Assembly (NCBI RefSeq): GCF_001447995.1 | Contig: NZ_LDPE01000001.1 | Location: forward strand, 186,001 to 250,000 | Direction: 5' to 3' | From: Maribacter dokdonensis DSW-8 | Lineage (GTDB): Bacteria > Bacteroidota > Bacteroidia > Flavobacteriales > Flavobacteriaceae | Length of the DNA: 64,000 nucleotides | Shown: positions 18,143-26,831 of the stretch, in pieces | How the letters are laid out: the number at the start of each line of letters is the position of its first letter | How positions within the stretch are numbered: position 1 is the stretch's first letter | Made by a program: the position numbers and the translations under genes | Notes under the pieces: generated by a model | The model's database searches: none | What the model was told of the DNA's origin: nothing | What the model saw: only the letters and a program-made list of their open reading frames with translations

Positions 18143-18176
18143 AAAATTGGTTTCTATAATAAAGACAACCAATTTT
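18143..18176. promoter_or_regulatory. palindrome between sigma factor and TonB receptor genes
   Basis: AAAATTGGTT (18143-18152) and AACCAATTTT (18167-18176) form a perfect 10-base inverted repeat with a 14-base spacer, 27 bases upstream of the sigma-factor start. It could be an operator for a dimeric regulator or a hairpin in the sigma mRNA leader. No TAnnTTTG box is evident in the divergent region. Confidence 0.4.
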
Positions 18177-18343
18177 TTAGATAGTTGCATTTTGTTACTA
18201 TTTATTTGAAACTAATAGACTTGTAAGTTAGTACGATCCAAAGGGGCGAATGTTACCATTGTGATAAAACTTTATCTACTGTGCAACCTTTTACAAATTA
18301 TGTTGTCAATTAGTAATGTTCATCAATCAATTAAACAAATAGC

Positions 18344-20752
18344 ATGATTAAAAAACAAAAACAACAAGTGTGCATAAGGCAGCTAAAACGTATGGCAGTG
18401 CTTATGTTACTATTTGCAGGAATTCAATTACATGCCCAAGAAAATTATACCATAAGTGGTAAAATTACCGACATTGACAACGGAGAAACTCTTTTTGGGG
18501 CATCTGTTTTTTTGGAGGGTACCAGTATTGGGGTGGTTACCAATGAATACGGATTTTATTCGTTGACCGCACCAGAAGGATCTTATCGTTTACTCATTAC
18601 CTACATGGGATATGGTGATGTTAAGCAAGATGTAAACCTGAACAGAAACCAAAACTTCAATTTTGAAATTTCTGAAGTTTCTACCAAGTTAGATGAAGTA
18701 GAGGTAACAGCAGAGGAATCTGAAATTGCCGTATTACGGAAACCGGAAATGAGCGTCCTCAAAATGAACATTGAAACGGTTAAGCAAATGCCCGTGGTTC
18801 TGGGTGAAGTGGATATTTTAAAATCGTTACAAATGCTACCGGGGGTAACCAATAACGGTGAAGGTACCGGCGGTTTTCACGTACGTGGTGGTGCGGGCGA
18901 CCAAAACCTGGTGTTGTTGGATGAAGCTATCATTTACAATACTTCTCACATGTTCGGTTTTTTCTCGGTCTTCAATGCAGATGCCATTAAAGATGTAAAA
19001 CTGTACAAGGGCGGTATACCGGCAAGGTATGGTGGGCGTGTTTCCTCAGTGTTAGATGTTAGGCAGAAAGACGGTAACAGTAAACGGTTTGCTGCAACGG
19101 GCGGCATAGGTATCATATCTAGCCGTTTGGCACTAGAAGCGCCTTTGTTTAAAGAAAAAGGTTCTTTTTTAATTGCTGGTCGTCGTTCTTATGCCGATTT
19201 GTTATTAAAAGCTGCGGGGGAAGATAATAGCGTAAGTTTTTACGATTTAAACTTAAAAACGAATTATAAGATCAATACGAACAACCGACTTTTTCTTTCT
19301 GGTTATTTTGGACGCGATGCTTTTGAGCTGGGAGAAAACTTTAGTAGTTCTTATGGGAATTCAACTGCTAATCTGCGTTGGAACCACATTTTTAACGATA
19401 AACTTTTTTCTAACCTGTCCGCTATTTATAGTAAGTATGACTATGAGCTGGGTATTACCTCTGCGGAGTTCGATTGGGTGTCGTCCATTACCAATTACAA
19501 TCTAAAATATGACTTAAAGTATTACTTCAGTGATGCTTTTAAACTAGATTTTGGGGCAAGCGGTATACGTTATGAGTTTGATCCCGGTGAAATTATTCCT
19601 ACGACCGAAACGTCATCTGTCAATCCATTAGTATTGGATAAGAAAAGGGCGTTGGAAACTGGAGTGTATGTAAATGCGGAACATAAATTAACGGAGAAGC
19701 TGACTGCACAATACGGTTTGCGCTACAGTGCATTTTCTAGACTTGGGGGGCAGCCCATGACGGAATATGCCAATAATCAACCAGTAGTCTATAATGAGGA
19801 TCTAGGTATTTATGAACGTGGTGAAGCCATTGGCGAAACGGTCTACGAAAAGGGAGATGCCATTAAGACCTTTGGTAATTTGGAGCCTAGGGCGTCATTG
19901 GCATATACCATAAATGATAACTCTTCTTTAAAGGCTGGCTTTTCTAGGGTGGCACAATACATACATCTATTATCCAACACTTCTTCTGCTACGCCATTAG
20001 ATGTTTGGACACCAAGCGGTCAGTATATAGACCCGCAATTATCCAATCAGTATGCCTTGGGCTACTTCCGTAATTTTAAGAACAAGGCGTATTCCATGGA
20101 GGCTGAGATCTATTATAAGAATACCGATAATAGAATCGATTATATAGATGGTTCTGATCTTATTGGACAGAATACCATTGAAACCGAAATATTGAAAGGG
20201 GAGTCCAGGGCATACGGACTAGAGCTTTTATTCCGTAAGAACGAGGGTAAATTTACGGGGTGGATCTCCTATACGCTATCCAAGTCAGAGCAGCGAACTC
20301 CCGGTGGTAATGCCGGTGGTTTGGGTATTAATGACGGTAATTGGTACAACACACCTTATGATAGAACGCATGATGTCTCTATATCCGGGTCATATCGATT
20401 AAACGATAAATGGAGTTTTGGTACCAATTTGGTCTTTCAAACGGGTAGGCCAGTTACGTATCCTAATGGTCAATATGAGTATGAAGGCGTTTCCATTGCT
20501 AGTTATTCCGATAGAAATTCCGATCGCCTACCTGCGTATCATCGTTTAGATCTGTCGGTCAATTATAAGCCCAACAGAAAGCCAAATGCCAAATTAAAGG
20601 GGGAGTGGGTACTTGGTATTTATAACGCCTATAACCGCAAGAATGCTGCTTCGGTATCCTTTGGGCAGAATATAGAAACAGGAGCAAATGAGGCTACTAG
20701 AACCGCCATATTCGGAATTGTACCATCCATTACCTATAACTTTAAATTTTAA
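18344..20752 (+). CDS. TonB-dependent receptor with carboxypeptidase-regulatory-like domain
   Basis: An 802-residue outer-membrane transporter. Order: signal peptide (to HAQ, about residue 32), a carboxypeptidase D regulatory-like beta-sandwich (YTISGKITDIDNGETLFGASVFLEG, about 35-115), plug domain (MPVVLGEVDILKSLQMLPGVTNNGEGTGGFHVRGG and the DEAIIYNTSHMFGFFSVFNADAIKDVKLYKGG segment, about 148-232), then a beta-barrel ending in the aromatic ITYNFKF. It imports an unknown large substrate using TonB energy. It lacks a SusD partner; instead a DUF4249 lipoprotein follows 4 bases on. Confidence 0.95.
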   Translation: MIKKQKQQVCIRQLKRMAVLMLLFAGIQLHAQENYTISGKITDIDNGETLFGASVFLEGTSIGVVTNEYGFYSLTAPEGSYRLLITYMGYGDVKQDVNLNRNQNFNFEISEVSTKLDEVEVTAEESEIAVLRKPEMSVLKMNIETVKQMPVVLGEVDILKSLQMLPGVTNNGEGTGGFHVRGGAGDQNLVLLDEAIIYNTSHMFGFFSVFNADAIKDVKLYKGGIPARYGGRVSSVLDVRQKDGNSKRFAATGGIGIISSRLALEAPLFKEKGSFLIAGRRSYADLLLKAAGEDNSVSFYDLNLKTNYKINTNNRLFLSGYFGRDAFELGENFSSSYGNSTANLRWNHIFNDKLFSNLSAIYSKYDYELGITSAEFDWVSSITNYNLKYDLKYYFSDAFKLDFGASGIRYEFDPGEIIPTTETSSVNPLVLDKKRALETGVYVNAEHKLTEKLTAQYGLRYSAFSRLGGQPMTEYANNQPVVYNEDLGIYERGEAIGETVYEKGDAIKTFGNLEPRASLAYTINDNSSLKAGFSRVAQYIHLLSNTSSATPLDVWTPSGQYIDPQLSNQYALGYFRNFKNKAYSMEAEIYYKNTDNRIDYIDGSDLIGQNTIETEILKGESRAYGLELLFRKNEGKFTGWISYTLSKSEQRTPGGNAGGLGINDGNWYNTPYDRTHDVSISGSYRLNDKWSFGTNLVFQTGRPVTYPNGQYEYEGVSIASYSDRNSDRLPAYHRLDLSVNYKPNRKPNAKLKGEWVLGIYNAYNRKNAASVSFGQNIETGANEATRTAIFGIVPSITYNFKF

Positions 20753-20756
20753 TACG

Positions 20757-21596
20757 ATGAAAAATTATATAAAATCAATAATAGCCCTGTTCACCGTTAT
20801 TCTTACGGGTTGTACAGATGTTATAGATGTTGACGTACAAACAGATACCTTACGTTTGGTGGTAGAGGCTTCCTTAGACTGGGAAAAAGGAACTACGGGT
20901 AATGATCAAGTGATTACGTTACGTACGTCCACACCTTTTTTTGACACTCAAAATACCAATGTTACGGGTGCGGAAGTTACTGTGACCAATAACGATACTG
21001 GAGAAGTTTTTCGTTTTACCGATCAGAATGATGGCACCTATTCCACAAGTACCTTTCAACCTCAATTGTTTGCCACCTATACTTTGGAAATTGTATATAA
21101 TGGAGAACGGTATGTTGCTGAAGATACTATGAATCCTGTTCCCAATATTACCGAAATCTACCAAGATACGGAAGATGGGTTTGATGATGAAGCTATTGAA
21201 CTGCATATTGTATTTACCGATTTTGAGGACGAAGGCGATAATTACCTTTTTAAGTTTGAACGACCACAAGACCTGTTACCTACTTTGGAAACAGGTGATG
21301 ATGAGTTTATAAACGGGAACGAAGTGGACTGGTGGTATGAGATCGATGATGATGAGGACGAGGAAATAAAACCGTTATTATCTGGTGATGTAGTAAATAT
21401 CAGCATGCACGGTATTTCTAGATCGTATTTTAACTATATGGATATTGTTATAGACCAAATTGGCGGCGTAGGTATTTTTGAAGCTACACCGGTAGATGTT
21501 CGTGGCAATTGCATTAATACGACCAACCCAGATAATTATGCCCATGGTTATTTTAGGGTAACGGAAACCAATAAGGTAAGTTATACGGTAGAGTAG
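20757..21596 (+). CDS. DUF4249 lipoprotein
   Basis: 279 residues starting at ATG 20757, which gives a lipoprotein signal (IIALFTVILTGC, lipid-modified Cys at residue 19). The rest is a two-part beta-sandwich protein typical of DUF4249 (LVVEASLDWEKG, TGAEVTVTNNDTGEVFRFTDQNDGTYST, ENYVAEDTMNPVPNI-like linker). This family regularly follows a TonB receptor in flavobacteria and is thought to be its surface lipoprotein partner; the ligand is unknown. A longer frame start at 20688 would run inside the receptor gene and destroy the signal peptide. Confidence 0.88.
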   Translation: MKNYIKSIIALFTVILTGCTDVIDVDVQTDTLRLVVEASLDWEKGTTGNDQVITLRTSTPFFDTQNTNVTGAEVTVTNNDTGEVFRFTDQNDGTYSTSTFQPQLFATYTLEIVYNGERYVAEDTMNPVPNITEIYQDTEDGFDDEAIELHIVFTDFEDEGDNYLFKFERPQDLLPTLETGDDEFINGNEVDWWYEIDDDEDEEIKPLLSGDVVNISMHGISRSYFNYMDIVIDQIGGVGIFEATPVDVRGNCINTTNPDNYAHGYFRVTETNKVSYTVE

Positions 21597-21613
21597 AAGT
21601 CTTTTTTAAGAAT

Positions 21614-21652
21614 AGAAAAACCAAGCGCTACAGCAATTAGTGCTTGGTTTTT
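21614..21652. terminator. bidirectional terminator, copy 1 of a duplicated hairpin
   Basis: AAAAACCAAGC and GCTTGGTTTTT arms around GCTACAGCAATTAGT form a stem between the convergent DUF4249 and ThuA genes. The stem and its non-pairing loop recur unchanged at 24602-24635. Confidence 0.8.
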
Positions 21653-21685
21653 TTGTTTTAAATGTAGTGTTCAATTATTTCTAAA

Positions 21686-22450
21686 TCATTTTTGCTTTAG
21701 TGCACCTTGCGCAGCCCAATAGATTCCACCGTATAAGTGGTCTATATAATTTTGTTTTTGAAAGGCTTCTGGTTTATGACCAAGTGTTGTATAAAATGAG
21801 CGACCTCCTTCAAATAGTTGATACCAAGCTATGGGGTGATGATCGCCCATACCTTCAAGCGGTATCTCGTCATATCCTTTTTGATAATCGTAGGTTTTTT
21901 CGTTTACGGATAAGAGTACTGTGATTTTATCTGATTTTAATAATTTAAAATTGTACCACTCCTCACTCCATAACCATTTTTCCGGTAGGTGCATGTTTGA
22001 AGGGAAATTTGAATCATGATTGGTCAATACGGCAGATTGAAATTTTGGATGGTCCTTAAAAACCCCACCCACAAGAATATCAAACCACGGGTTTCTAATA
22101 TCACTATCAGATGTTGAATGTACGCCTACAAAACCTTTTCCATTGTGTATGTGCTCTTTGAGAACATTAAGCTGTTCATTGCTTAAATTGTCCGTGTTTG
22201 CATTTAAAAAGACCACCACATCGTAAGACGGTAATTTTTTGGCAAGGTCTTCTGCGCTTTGCGTCCAATCAAACTTAAATTGGTGCTCTACTGACATTTT
22301 ATGAAAAGCGTCTACGGCTTTAGGAATACACTCATAATGCCAGGTATCTTGTACTGTAAACAACAGCACTTTAAATTGGTCTTGGGCATAGGTCATTTGA
22401 TGGGAAGTTAAAATGATGAAACATGTTAATTGTAAAAATCTAGTTTTCAT
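21686..22450 (-). CDS. ThuA-domain protein
   Basis: 254 residues: signal peptide (FLQLTCFIILTSHQMTYAQ) then a ThuA/glutamine-amidotransferase-like fold (KVLLFTVQDTWHYECIPKAVDAFH, YDVVVFLNANTDNLSNEQLNVL, GKGFVGVHSTSDSDIRNPWFDILVGGVFKDHP, MGDHHPIAWYQLFEGGRSFYTTLGH). ThuA-like proteins act in uptake or metabolism of trehalose, keto-sugars and related glycosides. It lies just downstream of a TIM-barrel isomerase on the same strand (26-base gap), so both probably serve one periplasmic sugar route. Confidence 0.9.
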   Translation of the reverse strand: MKTRFLQLTCFIILTSHQMTYAQDQFKVLLFTVQDTWHYECIPKAVDAFHKMSVEHQFKFDWTQSAEDLAKKLPSYDVVVFLNANTDNLSNEQLNVLKEHIHNGKGFVGVHSTSDSDIRNPWFDILVGGVFKDHPKFQSAVLTNHDSNFPSNMHLPEKWLWSEEWYNFKLLKSDKITVLLSVNEKTYDYQKGYDEIPLEGMGDHHPIAWYQLFEGGRSFYTTLGHKPEAFQKQNYIDHLYGGIYWAAQGALKQK

Positions 22451-22476
22451 AAGTTGTGTAAGTTGACGGTGAGTTG

Positions 22477-23760
22477 TTATAAAATGTTGAAATAAAGAAA
22501 GTTCCAGGCGGCATTAATGCTATACCACACTGGGTAATTGAAAGCTTCAACTTCCGCTATGGTATATTTAAGTCCGGCTGTTTCCGCGTATTTAAAGTAT
22601 AGTTCAAAATCCATTTCACCACTCTGTCCTAATTCCTCATAATCTTTTACATGCCAGCTTATAAAACGGTGCTTGTATTTTTTGAAATAGTCAATGGGGT
22701 CAACTTTAGAAAAATGCATCCAATACAGGTCTGCTTGAAAACCAACATATGCCGGATCGGTGTTTTCCAACAAATAATCATAAACAACCTTGTTTTCTAT
22801 TGTTTTAAATTCATCGGAGTGATTGTGGTAGGCAAACGTTATTCCTCTTTCTGTGCACAGCTTACCAATAGCATTATAGTACTCGGTATACTTTTTTAAT
22901 TCTGCTAGGGTTTTAATGTCTTTAATTTGATTGTTTGATATGGTTAGGTATTCAACACCTGCCTGTTTATGATCAGCTATACAATTTTTCCACCATTGCA
23001 TGGCGTTTTTCCAAGCTTGATCTTCGTTTTTGGGCAGGTCGTAAAAGGTCATGGACCCGGTAAACTTCAAGTTGTTTTCTTCCACCAAACTTTTAAAAGC
23101 TAAGGGAGATAGTCCATAGAAAGAGCGGTCTTTATATACAAAGGTTTCAATATAACTAAAGCCCATTCTATCAAGATGTTTTAAGGTCTCTTTTGGGTTG
23201 TTCTGCATTTGTTCATGAACCGAAACCAGCTGAATTCCAATATTCTTGTTTTTTGGATTTTTCTTGATATAACGTGTTTGCCAAAGTATTAGGTTCTGTG
23301 GGTCTTTGCCTATTAAATGTACATCGGTCTGATTCTTAAAATCAAAAGTAACTGTCATGGTTTCTTTGCCCGTAAAGTCGCGATCTTTCATGATCCAATC
23401 TTTTTCACTGGTAAATTCGCCTTTACCCAAAAACATATCGCCCTGTGCACTTTTTCCCAAGGCAAAAATGGAATCGGTCTTGGTATCATAACCAATAAGT
23501 TCAGTAAGCGTATGGTTGTAGATATCTCCTTCCTTTTGAAACACATCTACAGACATGGCAGTATGATCCATTGTAGGATAGTTGTTCATTTTAATATGCG
23601 GTATGCTGGCAACGCTATCTGTGGTATGATCTAAAGAACTGACCCAGAACCCTAAATATTGCTGTAACCTATCTGCTTGTTCTGCAATGGGCATCTGTGA
23701 AAAAACAGTATTTGTTCCTATTAAAATGAAGAGTAAAAAAATACTAATCGTAAATTTCAT
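22477..23760 (-). CDS. sugar-phosphate isomerase/epimerase-type TIM barrel protein, secreted
   Basis: 427 residues. Signal peptide (KFTISIFLLFILIGTNTVFSQ) from ATG 23760, chosen over two upstream ATGs because it gives the cleanest signal. Residues about 25-160 form a beta-rich domain resembling DUF1579-like lipocalin folds (WVSSLDHTTDSVASIPHIKMNNYPTMDH), and the rest is an AP-endonuclease-2-type xylose-isomerase-like barrel (IGIQLVSVHEQMQNNPKETLKHLDRMGFSYIETF, ITFAYHNHSDEF, VGFQADLYWMH, HRFISWHVKDYEE). Such barrels isomerise or epimerise sugars or keto-sugars. The N-terminal fusion is the odd part. Confidence 0.85.
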   Translation of the reverse strand: MKFTISIFLLFILIGTNTVFSQMPIAEQADRLQQYLGFWVSSLDHTTDSVASIPHIKMNNYPTMDHTAMSVDVFQKEGDIYNHTLTELIGYDTKTDSIFALGKSAQGDMFLGKGEFTSEKDWIMKDRDFTGKETMTVTFDFKNQTDVHLIGKDPQNLILWQTRYIKKNPKNKNIGIQLVSVHEQMQNNPKETLKHLDRMGFSYIETFVYKDRSFYGLSPLAFKSLVEENNLKFTGSMTFYDLPKNEDQAWKNAMQWWKNCIADHKQAGVEYLTISNNQIKDIKTLAELKKYTEYYNAIGKLCTERGITFAYHNHSDEFKTIENKVVYDYLLENTDPAYVGFQADLYWMHFSKVDPIDYFKKYKHRFISWHVKDYEELGQSGEMDFELYFKYAETAGLKYTIAEVEAFNYPVWYSINAAWNFLYFNIL

Positions 23761-24088
23761 AATACTAGTATGATCCATCATAACTTTATATTTATGATGG
23801 TAAAAATAGAGGAGTTGATGGTCTATGACTATAATTAATCAAGCAATGAATAGTACTGATGTTGCACTTAGGTTACTATTTTGCAAACACTATTCAATTT
23901 AGGTTTTGCCACATATGTGCTATACAATGCATAATTTGTAATAATATGCAGCTAGATTAACATGTACCTTAGAACTGATTTAAGCATAAAATTGAGATAG
24001 CTTTTTTACTGGATTTTGATACCGAATGTTTCTGAGGTATTCTAAAAAAACAGATATTCTAATTATAAATTTTAAACTAAAACAACGT
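23761..24088. other. 328-base divergent gap
   Basis: The space between the divergent TIM-barrel and small secreted-protein genes is AT-rich. I see no repeat, RNA gene or convincing coding frame; it must hold the two promoters, but no clean TAnnTTTG pair stands out. Confidence 0.5.
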
Positions 24089-24499
24089 ATGAAAAATTTA
24101 CTTTTTGCCTCATGGGTTATAATGTGCTTTTCAACTTTTGGCTATGCACAATCACCAGACAAGAAAGTTTCGGAAAAGGAAGACACGGAGAAAATGCTTT
24201 TGACCATTTTCTTAAAACACGATCAGTCTATGAATTTAAGTGAAATAGAAGGCATAAGAACCAAGCAAGGCTTTTATGAAAGTTTTCCTCCGGAAGGTGT
24301 TTCGGTGGTCAATTGGTATGTTGTTATGGGTATTGGGCAAATGGTGGTATTAGAATTGCCCGCTTCTAAACTACGGGACGTGAACTTGACGATAGAAAAA
24401 ACGGCTTGGAAAGCTTTTAAATCTGAAATTTACCCTACATACAATTTGTACCCGCTAATAGAAGGGAAGTTGGAGAATAAGTCTAAAGTGAGTTATTAA
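24089..24499 (+). CDS. secreted small protein of unknown function
   Basis: 136 residues from ATG 24089, which gives a signal peptide ending in FGYAQ; an upstream in-frame ATG at 24026 would add a non-signal-like extension. The mature part (MLLTIFLKHDQSMNLSEI, SVVNWYVVMGIGQMVVLELPASKLRDVNLTI, AFKSEIYPTYNLYPLI) looks like a ferredoxin-like alpha/beta fold of the type found in DUF3303-like proteins, but this is a weak resemblance. Function unknown. Confidence 0.6.
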   Translation: MKNLLFASWVIMCFSTFGYAQSPDKKVSEKEDTEKMLLTIFLKHDQSMNLSEIEGIRTKQGFYESFPPEGVSVVNWYVVMGIGQMVVLELPASKLRDVNLTIEKTAWKAFKSEIYPTYNLYPLIEGKLENKSKVSY

Positions 24500-24601
24500 G
24501 ACTATTCGTTTATTTAACTCTTTTATAAGGCTCCGCCAAGTATCTATTCCATTTTAGAATAACTTGTAGTGGACCAGTAAGAGTTTGAATAAACAAATAA
24601 A

Positions 24602-24635
24602 AAACCAAGCGCTACAGCAATTAGTGCTTGGTTTG
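24602..24635. terminator. terminator, copy 2 of a duplicated hairpin
   Basis: Between the convergent genes ending at 24499 and 24640, the hairpin AACCAAGC...GCTTGGTT with the same internal GCTACAGCAATTAGT as at 21614 is repeated base for base. The T-tract is interrupted by GTC on the plus side. Confidence 0.7.
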
Positions 24636-24639
24636 TCAT

Positions 24640-25116
24640 TTAGTTTGGTGAATGCAGACCCATTTTATTGCCTTCAGAGTCCAGGAATATAGCATAATAA
24701 CCGCTTTCGTCTGCATGAAGCGATTTCGGCACCATAATTTCGCCACCATTGATTTCGACTTTGTCGAGTATAGCTTGTAAGTTATCACCACCATTTAAAT
24801 AAATGGTTATTCCGTTTGCAGATGGGGTATAGCCTTCCGCCTTCATGATAACACCAGTGACCATTTGATTTTCATAGGGGAATATACCCATTTGCATTTC
24901 CGGGAATTCCATTTTTTCTATTTCTATGTCCAAAATAGCTTTGTAAAAATTAACCGCCCTTGTAATATCCGTAGCCGGAATTTCAAAAATGGAAATAAAA
25001 CTTTTCATATCGCTTTTGTTTTCAGTTGCGTGCGTATTCATTGCTTTATCTTGAGCATTACACTCAATTCCCCAAAAAGAAAATAATACCGCACTTAATA
25101 GTATTGCCTTTTTCAT
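24640..25116 (-). CDS. secreted VOC-family protein
   Basis: 158 residues with a signal peptide (AILLSAVLFSFWGIECNA) and a single VOC module: SFISIFEIPATDITRAVNFYKAILDIEIEKMEFPEMQMGIF, GITIYLNGGDNLQAIL and GYYAIFLDSEGNKMGLHSPN. These are the beta-alpha-beta-beta-beta pieces of the YaeR/PhnB-like group. Unusually for this family it is exported. Substrate unknown; the AraC regulator upstream on the same strand may control it. Confidence 0.85.
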   Translation of the reverse strand: MKKAILLSAVLFSFWGIECNAQDKAMNTHATENKSDMKSFISIFEIPATDITRAVNFYKAILDIEIEKMEFPEMQMGIFPYENQMVTGVIMKAEGYTPSANGITIYLNGGDNLQAILDKVEINGGEIMVPKSLHADESGYYAIFLDSEGNKMGLHSPN

Positions 25117-25190
25117 TTGTAGTGTTTACAGGTAAAATACAAATATGAAATAGTATTCAACTAAAAAATTGTAAAAATGCGACACGCAGG

Positions 25191-26006
25191 CTATTTATAG
25201 AACAAGGTAGAGAGTACCATTTGTTCATTGCTTAAGAATGCTGTGGGACTAATGCCGGTAAACTCCTTAAAATCCTTATTAAAATGGGCTTGGTCAAAAT
25301 AGTCGCTTTCATAGGCAATTTTAGTAAGGCTGTCCGTTTCTTTGTTCAGTAGCATTTTTAATGCCGATTGCAATCGTATGACCTTGCCCAATTGTTTGGG
25401 ACTAACGCCAATCTGCTTTTTAAAATTTCTTTCCAATTGTCTTCTTTTGGACAAATCTTCTTTGAGAATGGTGGTAATAGTCGCAGTACCGTTTGAGGTT
25501 AAAAGGGCATCTACGGTTTGCTTTACAATAGTATCAATGGTGGATTGTTCATGCAACCTTTCTAAAAGGAATTTTTCAATAACTACAATGCGTTGTTTTG
25601 TGTCTTCTGCATTAATAATGCTGCGCTCCAGTTCATTGACAATTGAAGCATCAAAAAGTGAGGTTAGCGGGGTTTCTTTATTTGCCAATTGCTCAATGGG
25701 TGTAGTAACAAAATTGGCAAAGCCATAAGGGTAGAAACGTATGGCAAAAGTGTTTACATAGCCCGTAGGTTCAATAAAAAAGGGTGCAATAGTTTGCCCA
25801 AGTACCATGGCACGTGGTTGTAGTATAAATTCATCTTGCGAAGTATAGCGTTTAATATCATCGCCAAGAATAAACGCCATTTCAATGCAACCATCTGGTA
25901 CTATGCGCTGTCTTTCTGAACTATATTTAGCAGGAATTTCCAAAGTCCAATAACAACTTACCAAAGCTTCCAGATCTTGATGTGGTTGAAATGTTTGGTA
26001 GTTCAT
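25191..26006 (-). CDS. AraC-family transcriptional regulator
   Basis: 271 residues. The N-terminal two thirds match the DUF6597 sensor region found in AraC-type proteins (LEALVSCYWTLEIP, RIVPDGCIEMAFIL, GYVNTFAIRFYPYGFANF); the C-terminal third is a double helix-turn-helix domain (LERNFKKQIGVSPKQLGKVIRLQSALKML and IAYESDYFDQAHFNKDFKEFTGISPTAF). It probably senses a small molecule and activates nearby genes, the exported VOC gene being closest. Confidence 0.92.
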   Translation of the reverse strand: MNYQTFQPHQDLEALVSCYWTLEIPAKYSSERQRIVPDGCIEMAFILGDDIKRYTSQDEFILQPRAMVLGQTIAPFFIEPTGYVNTFAIRFYPYGFANFVTTPIEQLANKETPLTSLFDASIVNELERSIINAEDTKQRIVVIEKFLLERLHEQSTIDTIVKQTVDALLTSNGTATITTILKEDLSKRRQLERNFKKQIGVSPKQLGKVIRLQSALKMLLNKETDSLTKIAYESDYFDQAHFNKDFKEFTGISPTAFLSNEQMVLSTLFYK

Positions 26007-26142
26007 TATTTTATGATAGCTCGTAAATCTTTGTTTGGCATCATTTTGTGCTTATGTCCGCAAGTATTTCTCCATAAAACGATTTTTTTTAAGGCATGGA
26101 TTTCCGATTAGGAATTTTACCATCAATAATCAAAGCACGATG

Positions 26143-26673
26143 TTACCTATTGTTTTTTTCTTGTTTCATGAACAGTTCTGAAATCCACTTGAAATTGGTC
26201 AAAATTATGATTCCAACCAAAACATTTAATCCGGAAGTAATCCAACGATTATAGTCCAAATATTGATTAAGTACGGCGTCTTCCGTTTGGGCAATACCGA
26301 GTACGGAAATTTGATTTTTGAAAGCCAAATAACAGAAGGTTAAGAGCTGAGAAATGTTGTCAACTATCATAAAAAGCCCAATTATTATTAAAGCAAACTT
26401 AAAAATTCCCTTTGCGTTTACATCTTTTGTGACTATTACTTTATTGTCAAATCCTTTGTCAATTCTAAAAACTTTAATCAAGGTATCCGTTTTAAATAAC
26501 AAGAGAAATGTAATTAGTCCCATGGTAACGAATTGGATAAGACTGAAAATAAAATTAAATGAATCGAAGCCCCAAGAAACAGAATAAGTAGGTATTAACT
26601 GAAATAAAAAATTAATAAAGCAATAAATGCCAAAAATTTTGATCACAACTCTAAATAGGTCGGTTTTCATCAT
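26143..26673 (-). CDS. four-segment membrane protein of unknown function
   Basis: 176 residues with four hydrophobic segments (VVIKIFGIYCFINFLFQLIP, FIFSLIQFVTMGLITFLLLF, FKFALIIIGLFMIVDNISQLLTFCYLAF, ITSGLNVLVGIIILTNF). I chose the ATG pair at 26670-26673 over a GTG at 26697. No family is recognised. It is the last in a run of minus-strand unknown genes (26143-28783) with palindromic spacers, and is probably a cassette-type accessory gene. Confidence 0.65.
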   Translation of the reverse strand: MMKTDLFRVVIKIFGIYCFINFLFQLIPTYSVSWGFDSFNFIFSLIQFVTMGLITFLLLFKTDTLIKVFRIDKGFDNKVIVTKDVNAKGIFKFALIIIGLFMIVDNISQLLTFCYLAFKNQISVLGIAQTEDAVLNQYLDYNRWITSGLNVLVGIIILTNFKWISELFMKQEKNNR

Positions 26674-26697
26674 ATAATTAGGTGTTTTAATATGCAC

Positions 26698-26831
26698 TAC
26701 CCTGTATAATAGTCAGCTACGATTTTGTATGCGTTAATTTCCGATTTAGTAATAGCATTTGCAATTCCAAGTATATTTGGACGTAGCCGAATCCGTCGTA
26801 ATTGCGGTTATACAATATAGACAACTGTTTT
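26698..26831 (-). repeat. imperfect-palindrome spacer of the cassette-like region (degenerate)
   Basis: Holds TTGTATGCGTTAATTTCC (from 26726) and, 80 bases on, the roughly inverse GGTTATACAA (26806-26815) with GTCGTAATTGC before it. The arrangement resembles the cleaner attC-like spacer at 28173-28373, but the end repeats do not match the ends of the neighbouring cassettes, so it looks decayed or of another type. Confidence 0.4.
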
